NCBI GenBank assembly: GCA_963758945.1
Contig: CAVWXY010000023.1
Location: 62,001 to 126,000 of the forward strand
DNA from: VAZQ01 sp963758945
Lineage (GTDB): Bacteria > Pseudomonadota > Alphaproteobacteria > Rhizobiales > Xanthobacteraceae
Reading direction: 5' to 3'
DNA: 64,000 nucleotides
Shown: positions 8,780-16,991 of the stretch, piece after piece
How the letters are laid out: every line of letters starts with the position of its first letter
Position numbering within the stretch: the first letter of the stretch is position 1
Notes under the pieces: generated by a model
Seen by the model: the letters and a program-made list of their open reading frames with translations, nothing else
Database searches by the model: none
Told to the model about the DNA's origin: nothing
Translations under genes and position numbers: made by a program

Positions 8780-9277
8780 TCAGATCGGCCAGTGCGAGCC
8801 CTTGTCGAGCCGGCGGTTGTCGAGACGCACTTCTCGCTTGATGAACCGAATCCGGTCGTCTTCGAGCTTGAGCGTATCGATGTAGCGGCCGACCAGAAAC
8901 AGCCGGCTTTCTCCGGCATCGATGTGCGAGTTCACGCCGTCGAGCAGGTTCTGGTAGACCAAGAAAGAGCTGACTGCGGAGGCGGTCTTGCCATCCTCGG
9001 CGACATCGATCGTGTAGACGGTCGTATGCCGCCGCAGCGGCGAGTGGTCGGTATTGTGCTTGGGCAGCAGCTTGACCATGGTCGCCAGTTCCTTCCGGCT
9101 GCCCTGGAAATAGGTCATGTCGCGATTGATCTCCGGACTGAACGACTTGATCGCGTAGTAGAAATCGTCGTCGCAGAGATCGAGCCACTGCTCCCATTTC
9201 TGGTCATCCAGCAGCAAGGTCGCGCGATAGATCGTGTCCCGCACGCCGTTAGCGACATCGGCACCGTTACGCGTCAT
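8780..9277 (-). CDS. msmB: Methanesulfonate monooxygenase hydroxylase small (beta) subunit
   Basis: This 165-residue protein belongs to the ring-hydroxylating-oxygenase beta-subunit family (cone-shaped NTF2-like fold), with typical segments WLDLCDDDFYYAI near residue 30 and RLFLVGRYIDTL near residue 125. It carries no metal and is structural. The ATG is preceded by GGGAGGA about eight bases upstream, and it follows msmA after 36 bp, so the two are surely co-expressed. With MsmA it should form the hydroxylase that turns methanesulfonate plus oxygen and NADH into formaldehyde and sulfite in the cytoplasm. Confidence 0.85.
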   Translation of the reverse strand: MTRNGADVANGVRDTIYRATLLLDDQKWEQWLDLCDDDFYYAIKSFSPEINRDMTYFQGSRKELATMVKLLPKHNTDHSPLRRHTTVYTIDVAEDGKTASAVSSFLVYQNLLDGVNSHIDAGESRLFLVGRYIDTLKLEDDRIRFIKREVRLDNRRLDKGSHWPI

Positions 9278-9313
9278 ATGCGCATCCTCCCGCCTGCCTC
9301 GGCGGCTCCCCCG

Positions 9314-10564
9314 TCACTCCGCAGCGGCCGCGGGCAGCGGAGCGAGGTACGGCTGTTCCGGATCGCTCGGCAGCCGGTTCATCCACTTGCCCCATTCGTT
9401 GTAGTAGTGGCGCATCCCGTTCTCGTCGTGAATGGTCTGGCTCTCGTGGCGGCCGTGGAGGATGCGGCGCGGCTCCGAGCCGGGCAACATAGCCGCGCCC
9501 TGCCCCGTGACGCCGAGCAGGTCCTCGTGCAGGTTGCGACCGAACGGGCCCCAGATCGAGTTGTGATGGTTGATACGGGTCTGCCGCTCCTCCTCCGTGT
9601 CGCGCTTCAAGCCGAGGCCTCTGAACTCGATCATCACCTTGTCCGGCGCCAGCGGCGTGACGACGTCGCAACGCAGCGCCGAGCCGCGCAGGTTGAAGTT
9701 CATGGCGGGGAAGAGGTCGATCATGTACCACTGGTTCGGCGGCAGGTGCGGAAACGAGAGCGCGGCCCGGCTCTCGAATCCCTCGTACTTGTCGTAGTTC
9801 ACCTCGAAGGTGCCGACCACGACATGGCCGTGCTCGAACGCCTCGTTCTTGCGTGCGAAATAGGCGTCGTTGAAGCCGGTCACGCGGTTATGGTAGTGCA
9901 TGAAGTCGTGGTAGAATTCACTGTTGGTGTCGTGCCAGAGCTTGTAGTTGGTCGGAATGATCGCCTTGTGATAGTGGAACACCTCGAGCGGCTCGGCCTC
10001 GAGTGACTTGCGCAGGCATTCGAACGGCTTGCCGCACCACTCCTCCAGCGGGATCGGCTTGTCGTCGAGGCTTACCCACACGAACCCGCCGAATTTCACC
10101 TCGCAGCGCAGCCGCCGCAGGCCCACATTCTCCTTGCACAGCCGGTCCTGGAAGCCCTCTTTCTCGCGGCTGATATAGACGCAGTTTCCCTTCAAGTCGT
10201 ACTGCCATGCGTGGAACATGCAGGTGATGCGTTTCGGATTCCCCGAAGGCTGCCCTTCGAGAAAGCTGCCGGCGGGGCGCCGCTCGATCATCATGCCGCG
10301 ATGCGGACATACGTTGAGAAACGCCCGCACCTCGTTGTCGGGGCCGCGGCACACGATGATCGGCTCGCGGGCGATGCTGATGGTGCGGAAGTCGTACGGC
10401 TCGGGCAGCTCCGACTCGTGGCAGACAGGAATCCAAGTGCGCTTGAAGATGTTCGCAAGCTCGTCCTCGAAAATCCGCGGATCGGAATAGATACGGCTAT
10501 CGACCCACTCGCCGAGCTGGAGCGGCGGGTTTGCGAGCCACTGCTTGTGGTTCTTTGCCGGCAT
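9314..10564 (-). CDS. msmA: Methanesulfonate monooxygenase hydroxylase large (alpha) subunit
   Basis: This 416-residue Rieske oxygenase alpha subunit has the [2Fe-2S] ligands CPH (near residue 87) and CMFH (near residue 116), separated by 26 residues rather than the usual 15-17. That long spacer is the known hallmark of MsmA and is absent from aromatic-ring dioxygenases. The mononuclear iron site is in LWHDTNSEFYHDFMHYHN (near residue 210). Length matches described MsmA proteins (about 414). A GGAGGA site five bases before the ATG supports the start. It opens a leftward msmABCD operon and should release formaldehyde and sulfite from methanesulfonate. Other small alkanesulfonates are possible substrates. 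Confidence 0.9.
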   Translation of the reverse strand: MPAKNHKQWLANPPLQLGEWVDSRIYSDPRIFEDELANIFKRTWIPVCHESELPEPYDFRTISIAREPIIVCRGPDNEVRAFLNVCPHRGMMIERRPAGSFLEGQPSGNPKRITCMFHAWQYDLKGNCVYISREKEGFQDRLCKENVGLRRLRCEVKFGGFVWVSLDDKPIPLEEWCGKPFECLRKSLEAEPLEVFHYHKAIIPTNYKLWHDTNSEFYHDFMHYHNRVTGFNDAYFARKNEAFEHGHVVVGTFEVNYDKYEGFESRAALSFPHLPPNQWYMIDLFPAMNFNLRGSALRCDVVTPLAPDKVMIEFRGLGLKRDTEEERQTRINHHNSIWGPFGRNLHEDLLGVTGQGAAMLPGSEPRRILHGRHESQTIHDENGMRHYYNEWGKWMNRLPSDPEQPYLAPLPAAAAE

Positions 10565-10625
10565 TTCATTCCTCCGGTCTTCCCTCGCGTCGAGGGCACC
10601 GATTGCGCGGTGATTTTAGCAGAAT

Positions 10626-10730
10626 CATCATTTCACCTGAACAGAGATATAGGATCAAAAGTTCCTATTTCGAAATTGAGAGCACGAATAATGCGGCGCG
10701 CGAGATTTCCTTGCGGACGCTCCGTTCCCG
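10626..10730 (+). promoter_or_regulatory. Duplicated segment, copy 1, upstream of msmA (candidate shared control region)
   Basis: About 105 bp here align without visible gaps over most of their length to 16711-16816, upstream of the importer. Both begin catcatttcac and share gttcctatttcg, attgagagcacgaataat and a conserved run near cgcgcgagatt. The imperfect palindrome tttcacctgaac at 10631-10642 corresponds to a perfect one in copy 2. It lies 62-166 bp upstream of the msmA start. Relative to the gene it points the opposite way from copy 2, so if it is an operator it must act in either orientation. Confidence 0.6.
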
Positions 10731-10744
10731 GCCAGGGGCACATC

Positions 10745-11506
10745 CTACCGCGTTCCGACAATCCGTGTTTCGGTGGCAAAACCCCAAACCGGATCAAACC
10801 GGTGGACCTGATAGACCGGAAGTGTCCTCATATCAGCCGGATATTCGCCTTTGCGCAATGTCGTCGCGATGCTCGGCATCACCGTCGCCGGGATGTCCGC
10901 GACACGCCCCGCGGCAGCGCGGTGAACATGGCCGCTGAAAACAGCGACGACCCGCCCAGAGTGCTGCAAGGCCCGGCGCAGCCCCGACATCACATCCCAG
11001 GTTTCGAAGTGGAGCAGGTCCGGCCCCACCGTAACCTCAAATGGCGGATGGTGCGTGAAAACCGCTATGGGTTTGGTGGTCTCGCCGTCGATCATCTCAA
11101 TCAAATGTCTGACCCGCTCGCGGCAAAAGTCACCCTTGTTGCTGCCTGAACTCAGGGTATCCAGCGCAATCAGCCTTACCGGATAATCGTCGATCGCATA
11201 GGCGACAAAGTCGGAACCGGGCGCAAGATATCCGCATGCCAGGAAGGCTTCGCGCAAATTCGTCCTGTTGTCCTTATTGCCGGCCAGCACATAGACCGGC
11301 GCCCGTGCCTGCGCGAGCGTGGCCACGGCCTGAGCATATTCGTCTTGCCGTCCGTTATGAACGATATCCCCTGTATGAACGATCACGTCGGGGCCCGGAT
11401 CGAGTGCATTTATGTCGGCAACGGTCAGTGCGAAATCCCGTAACCTCCGTTCGGCGTCGGGCGTATCCAGCGCAATATGGGTATCGGAGATTTGCGCGAT
11501 GATCAT
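10745..11506 (-). CDS. CpdA-like calcineurin-type metallophosphoesterase
   Basis: This 253-residue phosphoesterase resembles cAMP phosphodiesterases. The metal-binding motifs appear in order: DTH (QISDTHIAL), GD (VHTGDIVHN), GNKD (LAGNKDNR), HH (THHPPF) and GHVH (FSGHVHR). In the third motif the usual GNHD has Lys in place of the catalytic His. The ATG at 11506 is chosen because the protein then begins directly with MIIAQISDTH; the extension upstream would run through a palindromic repeat. It is downstream of sat in the same direction, separated by two repeats. It might act on a cyclic nucleotide, or conceivably on a sulfur-nucleotide by-product; the latter is only inference from position. 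Confidence 0.8.
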   Translation of the reverse strand: MIIAQISDTHIALDTPDAERRLRDFALTVADINALDPGPDVIVHTGDIVHNGRQDEYAQAVATLAQARAPVYVLAGNKDNRTNLREAFLACGYLAPGSDFVAYAIDDYPVRLIALDTLSSGSNKGDFCRERVRHLIEMIDGETTKPIAVFTHHPPFEVTVGPDLLHFETWDVMSGLRRALQHSGRVVAVFSGHVHRAAAGRVADIPATVMPSIATTLRKGEYPADMRTLPVYQVHRFDPVWGFATETRIVGTR

Positions 11507-11520
11507 GATGCCGGACCTGG

Positions 11521-11589
11521 TGTCCCGATTCCGAAGTTCGCAAACCCTTGCGGCGCCTTCCGATGCGAACTTCGGAATCAAAGGGACAT
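11521..11589. repeat. Palindromic intergenic repeat, copy A
   Basis: A perfect 16-bp inverted repeat, gattccgaagttcgca at 11527-11542 and its complement at 11564-11579, lies in an element bounded by gtccc and gggac. The core gaagttcgc recurs in copies B and C. It stands upstream of the phosphodiesterase start. Confidence 0.7.
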
Positions 11590-11605
11590 AAGCAACTCCA
11601 TGATT

Positions 11606-11682
11606 CTAGTGCCGCTCTTGAACCCGAAGTTCGCAACCGCACCGGCCCACGATGTGTGCGAACTCCGGGTTCGCGGCACTAG
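11606..11682. repeat. Palindromic intergenic repeat, copy B, overlapping the sat stop codon
   Basis: The arms ctagtgccgc...gaagttcgca (from 11606) and tgcgaact...gcggcactag (11657-11682) form an imperfect hairpin of the same family as copy A. The last bases supply the TAG stop of sat (11679-11681), so the repeat abuts the coding end and may stabilise or end the sat transcript. Confidence 0.65.
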
Positions 11683-12860
11683 CCTGTCGATCGCAGACCC
11701 GCGTAATACTCCTTGAGGATCGCCACCACCTCCGGCCGGCTGAACTCGGGTGGTATGGCCGCGTCGGTCGAGAGCATTTTGCGCTGCTGCGTGCCGGAGA
11801 TCGAGATGTGATTCTCCGGATCGTGGGGACAGGTCTTGGCCGTCGCCATTCCGTAACACTTCCGGCAATAGAAGGTGATGTCGATCTTCAGCGCTCTCGT
11901 ATGAAGCGCGCCGTCCCACAGTTCATTGAAGACGTGATGCGAGTCGAATGGACCGTAGTAGTCGCCGACGCCGGCGTGGTCGCGCCCAACGATAAGGTGA
12001 GAGCAACCGAAATTCTGGCGAATGAGGGCATGAAGCAGCGCCTCGCGCGGGCCCGCATAGCGCATTTCGATCGGATAGCCCGCCTGAATTACCGTCTCGG
12101 GGCGGAAATAGTTGTTGATCATCGCCTGGATCGCTCGGGTGCGCACCTCGGCTGGAATGTCGCCTGCTTTCAGCTTCCCAAGCACTTGATGGATGAAAAC
12201 ACCGTCCGTTACCTCGAGCGCGATCTTCACCAGATGCTCGTGACTTCGGTGCATGGGATTTCGGGTCTGGAAGGCGGCGACGCGCAACCAACCTCTTTCA
12301 AGAAACATGGCCCGCGACTCGGCGGGGCGGATATAGAGGTTCGGATATTTTACCGGATAGGCACCCTCGCTGAGAACCACGACCCGTCCGGCCAAATTGA
12401 CATCGCCTTGCTCCAACACCTTGACAACACCGGGATGCTTCGGATCGATCGTGCGATAGACATGCTCGGCCTCGATCGCCTTGTCGATCGCGTATTTTTC
12501 GCGAACCTGCATGACGGCGAGAATTTCGTCGGTCTCCGCGTCGATGAGCGTGACCTCCTCTTCGGCATGGATGCTATCGCCAAGGTCCTTTCTTACGGGA
12601 AGCGTGATCGGGATCGGCCAAAAGACGCCGCTGGTCAGTTTCATATCCAGGCACGAACCGCGCCAGTCGTCGTGCCCCATAAAGCCGTCGAGCGGCGTAT
12701 AGGCCCCCATTGCCAGCATGAACACGTCGGAGACCGCACGTGAATTGAGAGGAACCCTCCTGAGTTTCTCCGCTCGCTTGCGCTCCTCGCCCCGCTCCGT
12801 CTCGGCCAGCAGCAGTGGCTTGACTGTGTCCGAACCGTGCGGCGGTACGAGTTGCGGCAT
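11679..12860 (-). CDS. sat: Dissimilatory-type sulfate adenylyltransferase (ATP sulfurylase)
   Basis: This 393-residue monofunctional ATP sulfurylase carries the nucleotide-binding motif QTRNPMHRSHE (near residue 198) and GRDHAGVGDYYG (near residue 294). A CxxC pair with a further Cys and His (FYCRKCYGMATAKTCPHD) near the C-terminus is the zinc-type site seen in Sat proteins of sulfur oxidisers and sulfate reducers. There is no fused APS kinase, unlike many assimilatory enzymes. With AprBA it should run in the direction APS + pyrophosphate to ATP + sulfate, giving substrate-level ATP during sulfite oxidation. It follows aprA after 139 bp in the same direction; the gene order aprM-B-A-sat supports the dissimilatory role. 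Confidence 0.9.
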   Translation of the reverse strand: MPQLVPPHGSDTVKPLLLAETERGEERKRAEKLRRVPLNSRAVSDVFMLAMGAYTPLDGFMGHDDWRGSCLDMKLTSGVFWPIPITLPVRKDLGDSIHAEEEVTLIDAETDEILAVMQVREKYAIDKAIEAEHVYRTIDPKHPGVVKVLEQGDVNLAGRVVVLSEGAYPVKYPNLYIRPAESRAMFLERGWLRVAAFQTRNPMHRSHEHLVKIALEVTDGVFIHQVLGKLKAGDIPAEVRTRAIQAMINNYFRPETVIQAGYPIEMRYAGPREALLHALIRQNFGCSHLIVGRDHAGVGDYYGPFDSHHVFNELWDGALHTRALKIDITFYCRKCYGMATAKTCPHDPENHISISGTQQRKMLSTDAAIPPEFSRPEVVAILKEYYAGLRSTG

Positions 12861-12999
12861 TGCGATTCCGTCGTGAAATCAAGCTGTCGCGGAGTAGGAC
12901 GGCCTTTGCGGACTGCAGCGGGTGGCGGGCTCCGGGTTGACGCGAGTAAAGCCCCGAGCGCGCGGGATCTGGAAGTCGTAGTGCTGAGTGTGCGACTGC

Positions 13000-14845
13000 T
13001 CAGTCCACGATGTGATACACCGGAGCCTTCTCCATCTCCCATTTCCCGGACTCCCGGTCGTAGCGGGACAGGGTGAAGCAATGCCAATCTTTGTCGTCCA
13101 GCTTCGGATGATCGGCACGGTAGTAATACCCCGGCCAGCGCGTTTCCGTCCTGAACAACGTGTGCTGCGCCACAGCCTCCGAGGCCAAAACCCGGTGGTG
13201 AAGCTCCCACGCCCGCTGAAGCTGGTGAAGGTCCTCGGCCCCGAGATAGGCGAGGTCTTCCTTCAGCATGGTTAGCAATTCCATCCCGCGGGTGAGCAGA
13301 GGTTCGTTGGTCGTGTAGTAGGAGCCGATGCCGCCGACATATTCGTCCATGATCTTCTCAAGACGCTGAAGACCATTGATCGGCAAGATGTAGCTCGGCG
13401 AAACGGTTCCTGCGACGATCTCATTGCGGCCGACCTGGTAGGTCTCCAAGGGTTGGAAGATTGCCTTCTTGAGATCTTCGTACTCCCGCTCGCTGACCTG
13501 AGGCTGCTCTCTACCCAGGTCGTTCACGTAGTTGACCGCCGCCTTGCCGGCGATCCGGCCCTCCGTGAAGGATCCCGACGAGAACTTGTGAGCGGTGCCG
13601 CCGATGGCGTCGCCGGCACCGAAAAGTCCGTCGACGGTCATCATGCGGTTGTATCCCCACTGATATTCCGAAGGGGCGTAGTCCGCCGGTCCACTCGCCC
13701 ATGCGCCGGAGCACGTGGCATGGGAGCCCATGACGTAAGGCTCGGACGTGGTGAGCTCGGGATTGGTATGCTTGGGATCGATGTTCTGCGACGCCCAGAC
13801 GACCGCTTGCCCGATCGTCATGCCGAGGAAGTTCTCCCAGCCGACCGTCTCCTTGTGCGGATCCTGGAAGGCCTCCTTCGTCACCATGCGGATGGGGCCT
13901 CTCCCGGCCTTGACCTCCTCCAGAAGGGCGTGGTTCCGCAGGCAAGTCGGCACCGGGTGCCGGTCAACGTAGTCCCCGACCAATTCCTTGGTGTGAGCGT
14001 GCCATTTTGACTCGTATTCCTCGCCATACGCGTTCTCGGTGTACGTCTTGAGATGCAGGAAGTAGGCACCGACCGGACCATAGCCGTCCTTGAATTCGAG
14101 TCAGGACGATTCGGTTCTCCATCTGCATCATCTTGGCGCCGACGAGGATCGGCAACGCATAGGCAGAGGCGCTGCTCCACGGCGCGTACCACGTTCGTCC
14201 CATGCCTTCACCCACCGCACGGGGCTTGAAGATGTGCGACGCACCGCCGGCAGATACGATGACGGCCTTCGAGCGGAAGACGTAGAAATCCCCATTACGG
14301 ACGTTGAAGCCGACGGCCCCGGCGACCCGGTTGGGTTTCGTCTCGTCCATCAGCAGGTGGGTCACCATGATCCGGTTGTAGACTTTGGTGGCGGCCTTGC
14401 GGGCGGCCTCGGCGACGAGCGGCTTGTAGCTCTCGCCGTGAATCATGATCTGCCATTTGCCCTCGCGCTGGTACCGCCCGGTTTTCGGGTCCCGCATGAT
14501 GGGCAGGCCCCACTCCTCGAACTTGTGCACCGTGGAGTCCACGTGGCGGGCGATATCGTAGCCCAGATCCTCCCGCACGAGGCCCATGAGGTCGTTCCGG
14601 GCGTAGCGGACATGGTCCTCGGGCCGGTTCTCGTTCCACTGCATGCCCATGTAGCAGTTGATCGCATACAGGCCTTGTGCCACGGCCCCGCTGCGCTCGA
14701 TGTTCGCCTTCTCGACGCAGACAATCGTTAGGTCGCGCCCCCAATACCTGGATTCGTATGTGGCCCCGCAGCCAGCCATGCCGCCGCCGATGACGAGGAT
14801 ATCCGAATCCACGAACACCGTTTTTCGGCGTGTCAGGAGGCCCAT
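13000..14845 (-). pseudogene. aprA: Adenylylsulfate reductase alpha subunit, interrupted by a one-base frameshift
   Basis: Two frames together make a complete AprA of about 615 residues. The first (14845 leftward) has the FAD-binding start DILVIGGGMAGCGATYESRYWG region and reads family-like to QMENRIVLTR; the next base run then shifts frame near 14090-14100. Dropping one base there restores RFKDGYGPVGAYFLHLKTYT and reads on without a stop to the end at 13000. The total length, 1846 bp, is one more than a multiple of three. AprA oxidises sulfite with AMP to APS. The rest of the gene shows no other damage, so the shift is either a recent mutation or a sequencing error. The start overlaps the aprB stop as TAATG. 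Confidence 0.85.
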
Positions 14846-15306
14846 TATGGCAAACCTCGCTTGAGTTGGTCCGGAGTGAGCGCGGGCAGCGCATCGATGT
14901 TGAGCGCCTCAGGCTCGTGCGCGAGCTCCTGGGACTTCAGCGCATCCGGGCTCGGCGCCGCGTAATCAGACGATGACTTGATCGATCCCCATGGCGTGGT
15001 CCTGATCGGGGAAACGAAATCCTTCTCGCGGCCGTCCCGGAATATGATCTTCCAGGAAATGGTCCCCTTCTCCTCTTCGCGGAGCACCCGGACACTGTGG
15101 CCCAAGGGGGCGAAGTCGGCGTAGCCGCGGCAGTCTATCGCATTCTGCGGACACGCCTTCACGCATGAATAGCACTCCCAGCACATATTGGGCTCGATGT
15201 TATAGGCACGGCGGTAGGTGGTATCGATGTGCATGATGTCGGACGGGCAGATATCCACGCAATGTCCGCAGCCGTCGCAACGCGTCATGTAGACGAATGT
15301 CGGCAT
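14845..15306 (-). CDS. aprB: Adenylylsulfate reductase beta subunit
   Basis: This 153-residue iron-sulfur protein has two [4Fe-4S] clusters near its N-terminus: CDGCGHCVDICP (residues about 10-21) and CWECYSCVKACP (residues about 42-53). The downstream part (RVLREEEKGTISWKIIFRDGR) is the AprB-specific tail that wraps around AprA. It takes electrons from the AprA flavin during sulfite oxidation and passes them to a membrane acceptor, here probably AprM. An AGGAGA site precedes the ATG at good spacing. The stop overlaps the aprA start, indicating coupled translation. The gene is intact although aprA is frameshifted. Confidence 0.92.
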   Translation of the reverse strand: MPTFVYMTRCDGCGHCVDICPSDIMHIDTTYRRAYNIEPNMCWECYSCVKACPQNAIDCRGYADFAPLGHSVRVLREEEKGTISWKIIFRDGREKDFVSPIRTTPWGSIKSSSDYAAPSPDALKSQELAHEPEALNIDALPALTPDQLKRGLP

Positions 15307-15350
15307 GATATTACGTCATCTCCTGTATCGAACACCAAGTAATGGGCTAA

Positions 15351-16271
15351 TCAATAATTTTGGGGCTGTCGGCGGGCACTGCCAAAAATCGCGGGGCTGT
15401 CCGCGGGGGCCGGCAGGTTGCTCCGCGAACCGTTCGCCTGTTCGACCCGTTTCTGGAAGGCTGCTGCGGGCTTGAAGAACATATGCGAAAACTTGGACCA
15501 TGGGATCGACCCGAACAGCACCGTCGTGGCGATGAGATACAGAGCCAGGAACACGTTCGCCCAGGCGTGGCTACCTGTCGTCTGCACGGACGCCCATAAC
15601 AGTCCCAGCGTCGCGCTCGCCAGAAGCGAAACGACGAACAGGTCGGCACGCACCAGGCGAAAAGGTGAGTTGCCTTCCGCGGCGACGTCGACGCGGATGA
15701 AGAACCAGAACCAGTAGCCGCCGAGGCAGACCATCAGGGCCCCGACGTACCACAGGGCCGGCAGAATGGCGGGCGCAGGCGTGGCGGGCGTCGGGTACGC
15801 GAAAACCATGATCACGGTTATGACAACATAAGCCAGGAAACCGTACATTGTCAGGAGGTGAGCAATTCTGCGCTGCACGTTGCAGAATTCACCGGAGGCC
15901 AGGACGTCCACCAAAGCGGTCTGGGCCGCCACGGACGCCATTTCCCCGCTGCCGACCTGCCGCGTGCCCTTATTCTTTGCGTTCTGCCAATTGTTAAAGA
16001 AGTACTTCGCGCTCTTCTTATGCATGATGTCGAGCAACGTGCCGCCCGCGACCATGACAATCATGGCGACGACATACGTCTGCATGACGGCGGGTGGGAT
16101 GGACGCTGAGAGCTCGGCGAAAGGATTGCTGGTGAACACTGGTCGACATCCCCCGATCGGCCCCCGCTTCCAGGCGTCAACATAGACGACTGGAAGCACT
16201 GCGGCAATCTGGTTCACGATAGGAGCCGCCTCATTTGCATGAGTGGGCGTTCGAATGGGCTCAGGAGTCAA
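15351..16271 (-). CDS. aprM: AprM-like membrane anchor of adenylylsulfate reductase
   Basis: This 306-residue membrane protein has about five or six hydrophobic spans (for example QTYVVAMIVMVAGG, LLTMYGFLAYVVITVIMVF and IATTVLFGSIP). His residues flank spans in RRIAHLLTMYG and KFSHMFFKP, as in haem-b proteins of the NarI/DsrM/QmoC kind. It lies 44 bp upstream of aprB in the same direction, the position of AprM in sulfur-oxidising proteobacteria, and should pass electrons from AprBA to the quinone pool. The start is uncertain: 16271 is a TTG with no good ribosome site, and the next in-frame Met (MQTYVV, about residue 63) is an alternative. The C-terminal 30 residues are polar and look non-essential. 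Confidence 0.7.
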   Translation of the reverse strand: MTPEPIRTPTHANEAAPIVNQIAAVLPVVYVDAWKRGPIGGCRPVFTSNPFAELSASIPPAVMQTYVVAMIVMVAGGTLLDIMHKKSAKYFFNNWQNAKNKGTRQVGSGEMASVAAQTALVDVLASGEFCNVQRRIAHLLTMYGFLAYVVITVIMVFAYPTPATPAPAILPALWYVGALMVCLGGYWFWFFIRVDVAAEGNSPFRLVRADLFVVSLLASATLGLLWASVQTTGSHAWANVFLALYLIATTVLFGSIPWSKFSHMFFKPAAAFQKRVEQANGSRSNLPAPADSPAIFGSARRQPQNY

Positions 16272-16436
16272 ATTTGAAGGGCCTATCTGAAATTCGCTCT
16301 CGGCTATGATTGATCAGGCAATCCGTTCACGATCCGAAATTGAAAACAATCATCAAAACTGTGACACGCATCGGGGGTGCCGTCGCGAGAGCATCCCGAG
16401 ACCGATACGGCCGTCCATGTTTCGACGAGCGGACTG

Positions 16437-16690
16437 ATCCGATCGAGACGGCGGTTCGCGGGCGCATCCGCGGTTCATCGAAGAGCTGACGCATCAGGAG
16501 CTCGATGCGCCGCCGGCGCGCCCGCGCTACGGGTCGGCCGGCGAAGCGCGTGGTGACGCAGCTGGCGCAGCCGGCCTCCGTCATGAGAGCCGGCCGCGCG
16601 AGCTGGCGGGCGCCTCCGGGAGCGCGGCGACCAAAGTGCCACGCGCCCCGCTGCCGCGGACGGCCAGACCACCGGATGGCGGCAACCACC
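16437..16690 (+). mobile_element. Remnant of an IS256 (mutator)-family transposase
   Basis: Translated rightward, this stretch gives fragments such as DPIETAVRGRIR, then in a shifted frame FIEELTHQELDAPPARPRYG and later RPRELAG and KVPRAPL. These follow the order seen in the N-terminal part of IS256-type transposases of rhizobia (a helix with EEL--EL, RPRYG, then a basic segment and VPRA-L). The frame is broken at least once, there is no start, no catalytic DDE region and no inverted repeats that I can find. It is a short fossil inside the aprM-importer intergenic region. Recognition is from memory of the family, so moderate confidence. Confidence 0.5.
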
Positions 16691-16710
16691 CAAGCGCTAC
16701 ACGCCTGTCG

Positions 16711-16816
16711 GCATCATTTCACGTGAAAAGATATATGGGATCGAAAGTTCCTATTTCGTAATTGAGAGCACGAATAATCCATCGCGCGAGATTCCCTTGC
16801 GGCTGCTCCGTTCTCG
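16711..16816 (+). promoter_or_regulatory. Duplicated segment, copy 2, upstream of the sulfonate importer
   Basis: This is the partner of 10626-10730. It contains the perfect 12-bp palindrome tttcacgtgaaa at 16716-16727, followed by gttcctatttcg and attgagagcacgaataat, all shared with copy 1. It lies 176-281 bp upstream of the binding-protein start at 16992. The palindrome is a good candidate operator; no regulator is identified. Confidence 0.6.
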
Positions 16817-16991
16817 GGCGTACGCTTCGTTCGCTGCGCGCCGTGGCAGGGAGCAGAGGTGCCCGAGGCGATTTCCTGCCGCACCGCTTCCGCTGGTCGC
16901 CGACCAGACGCGCTTTCTCGGGATTGGCAACGGTTTTCGACCCGTCGATCAGCCCGGGGCAACCGGGCGATCCTGATCCAGGGAGGAAGAG

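Noticed and set aside
7141..8841. 566-codon open frame on the plus strand
   Set aside because: Lies antisense to msmD and msmC, which have clear cofactor motifs.
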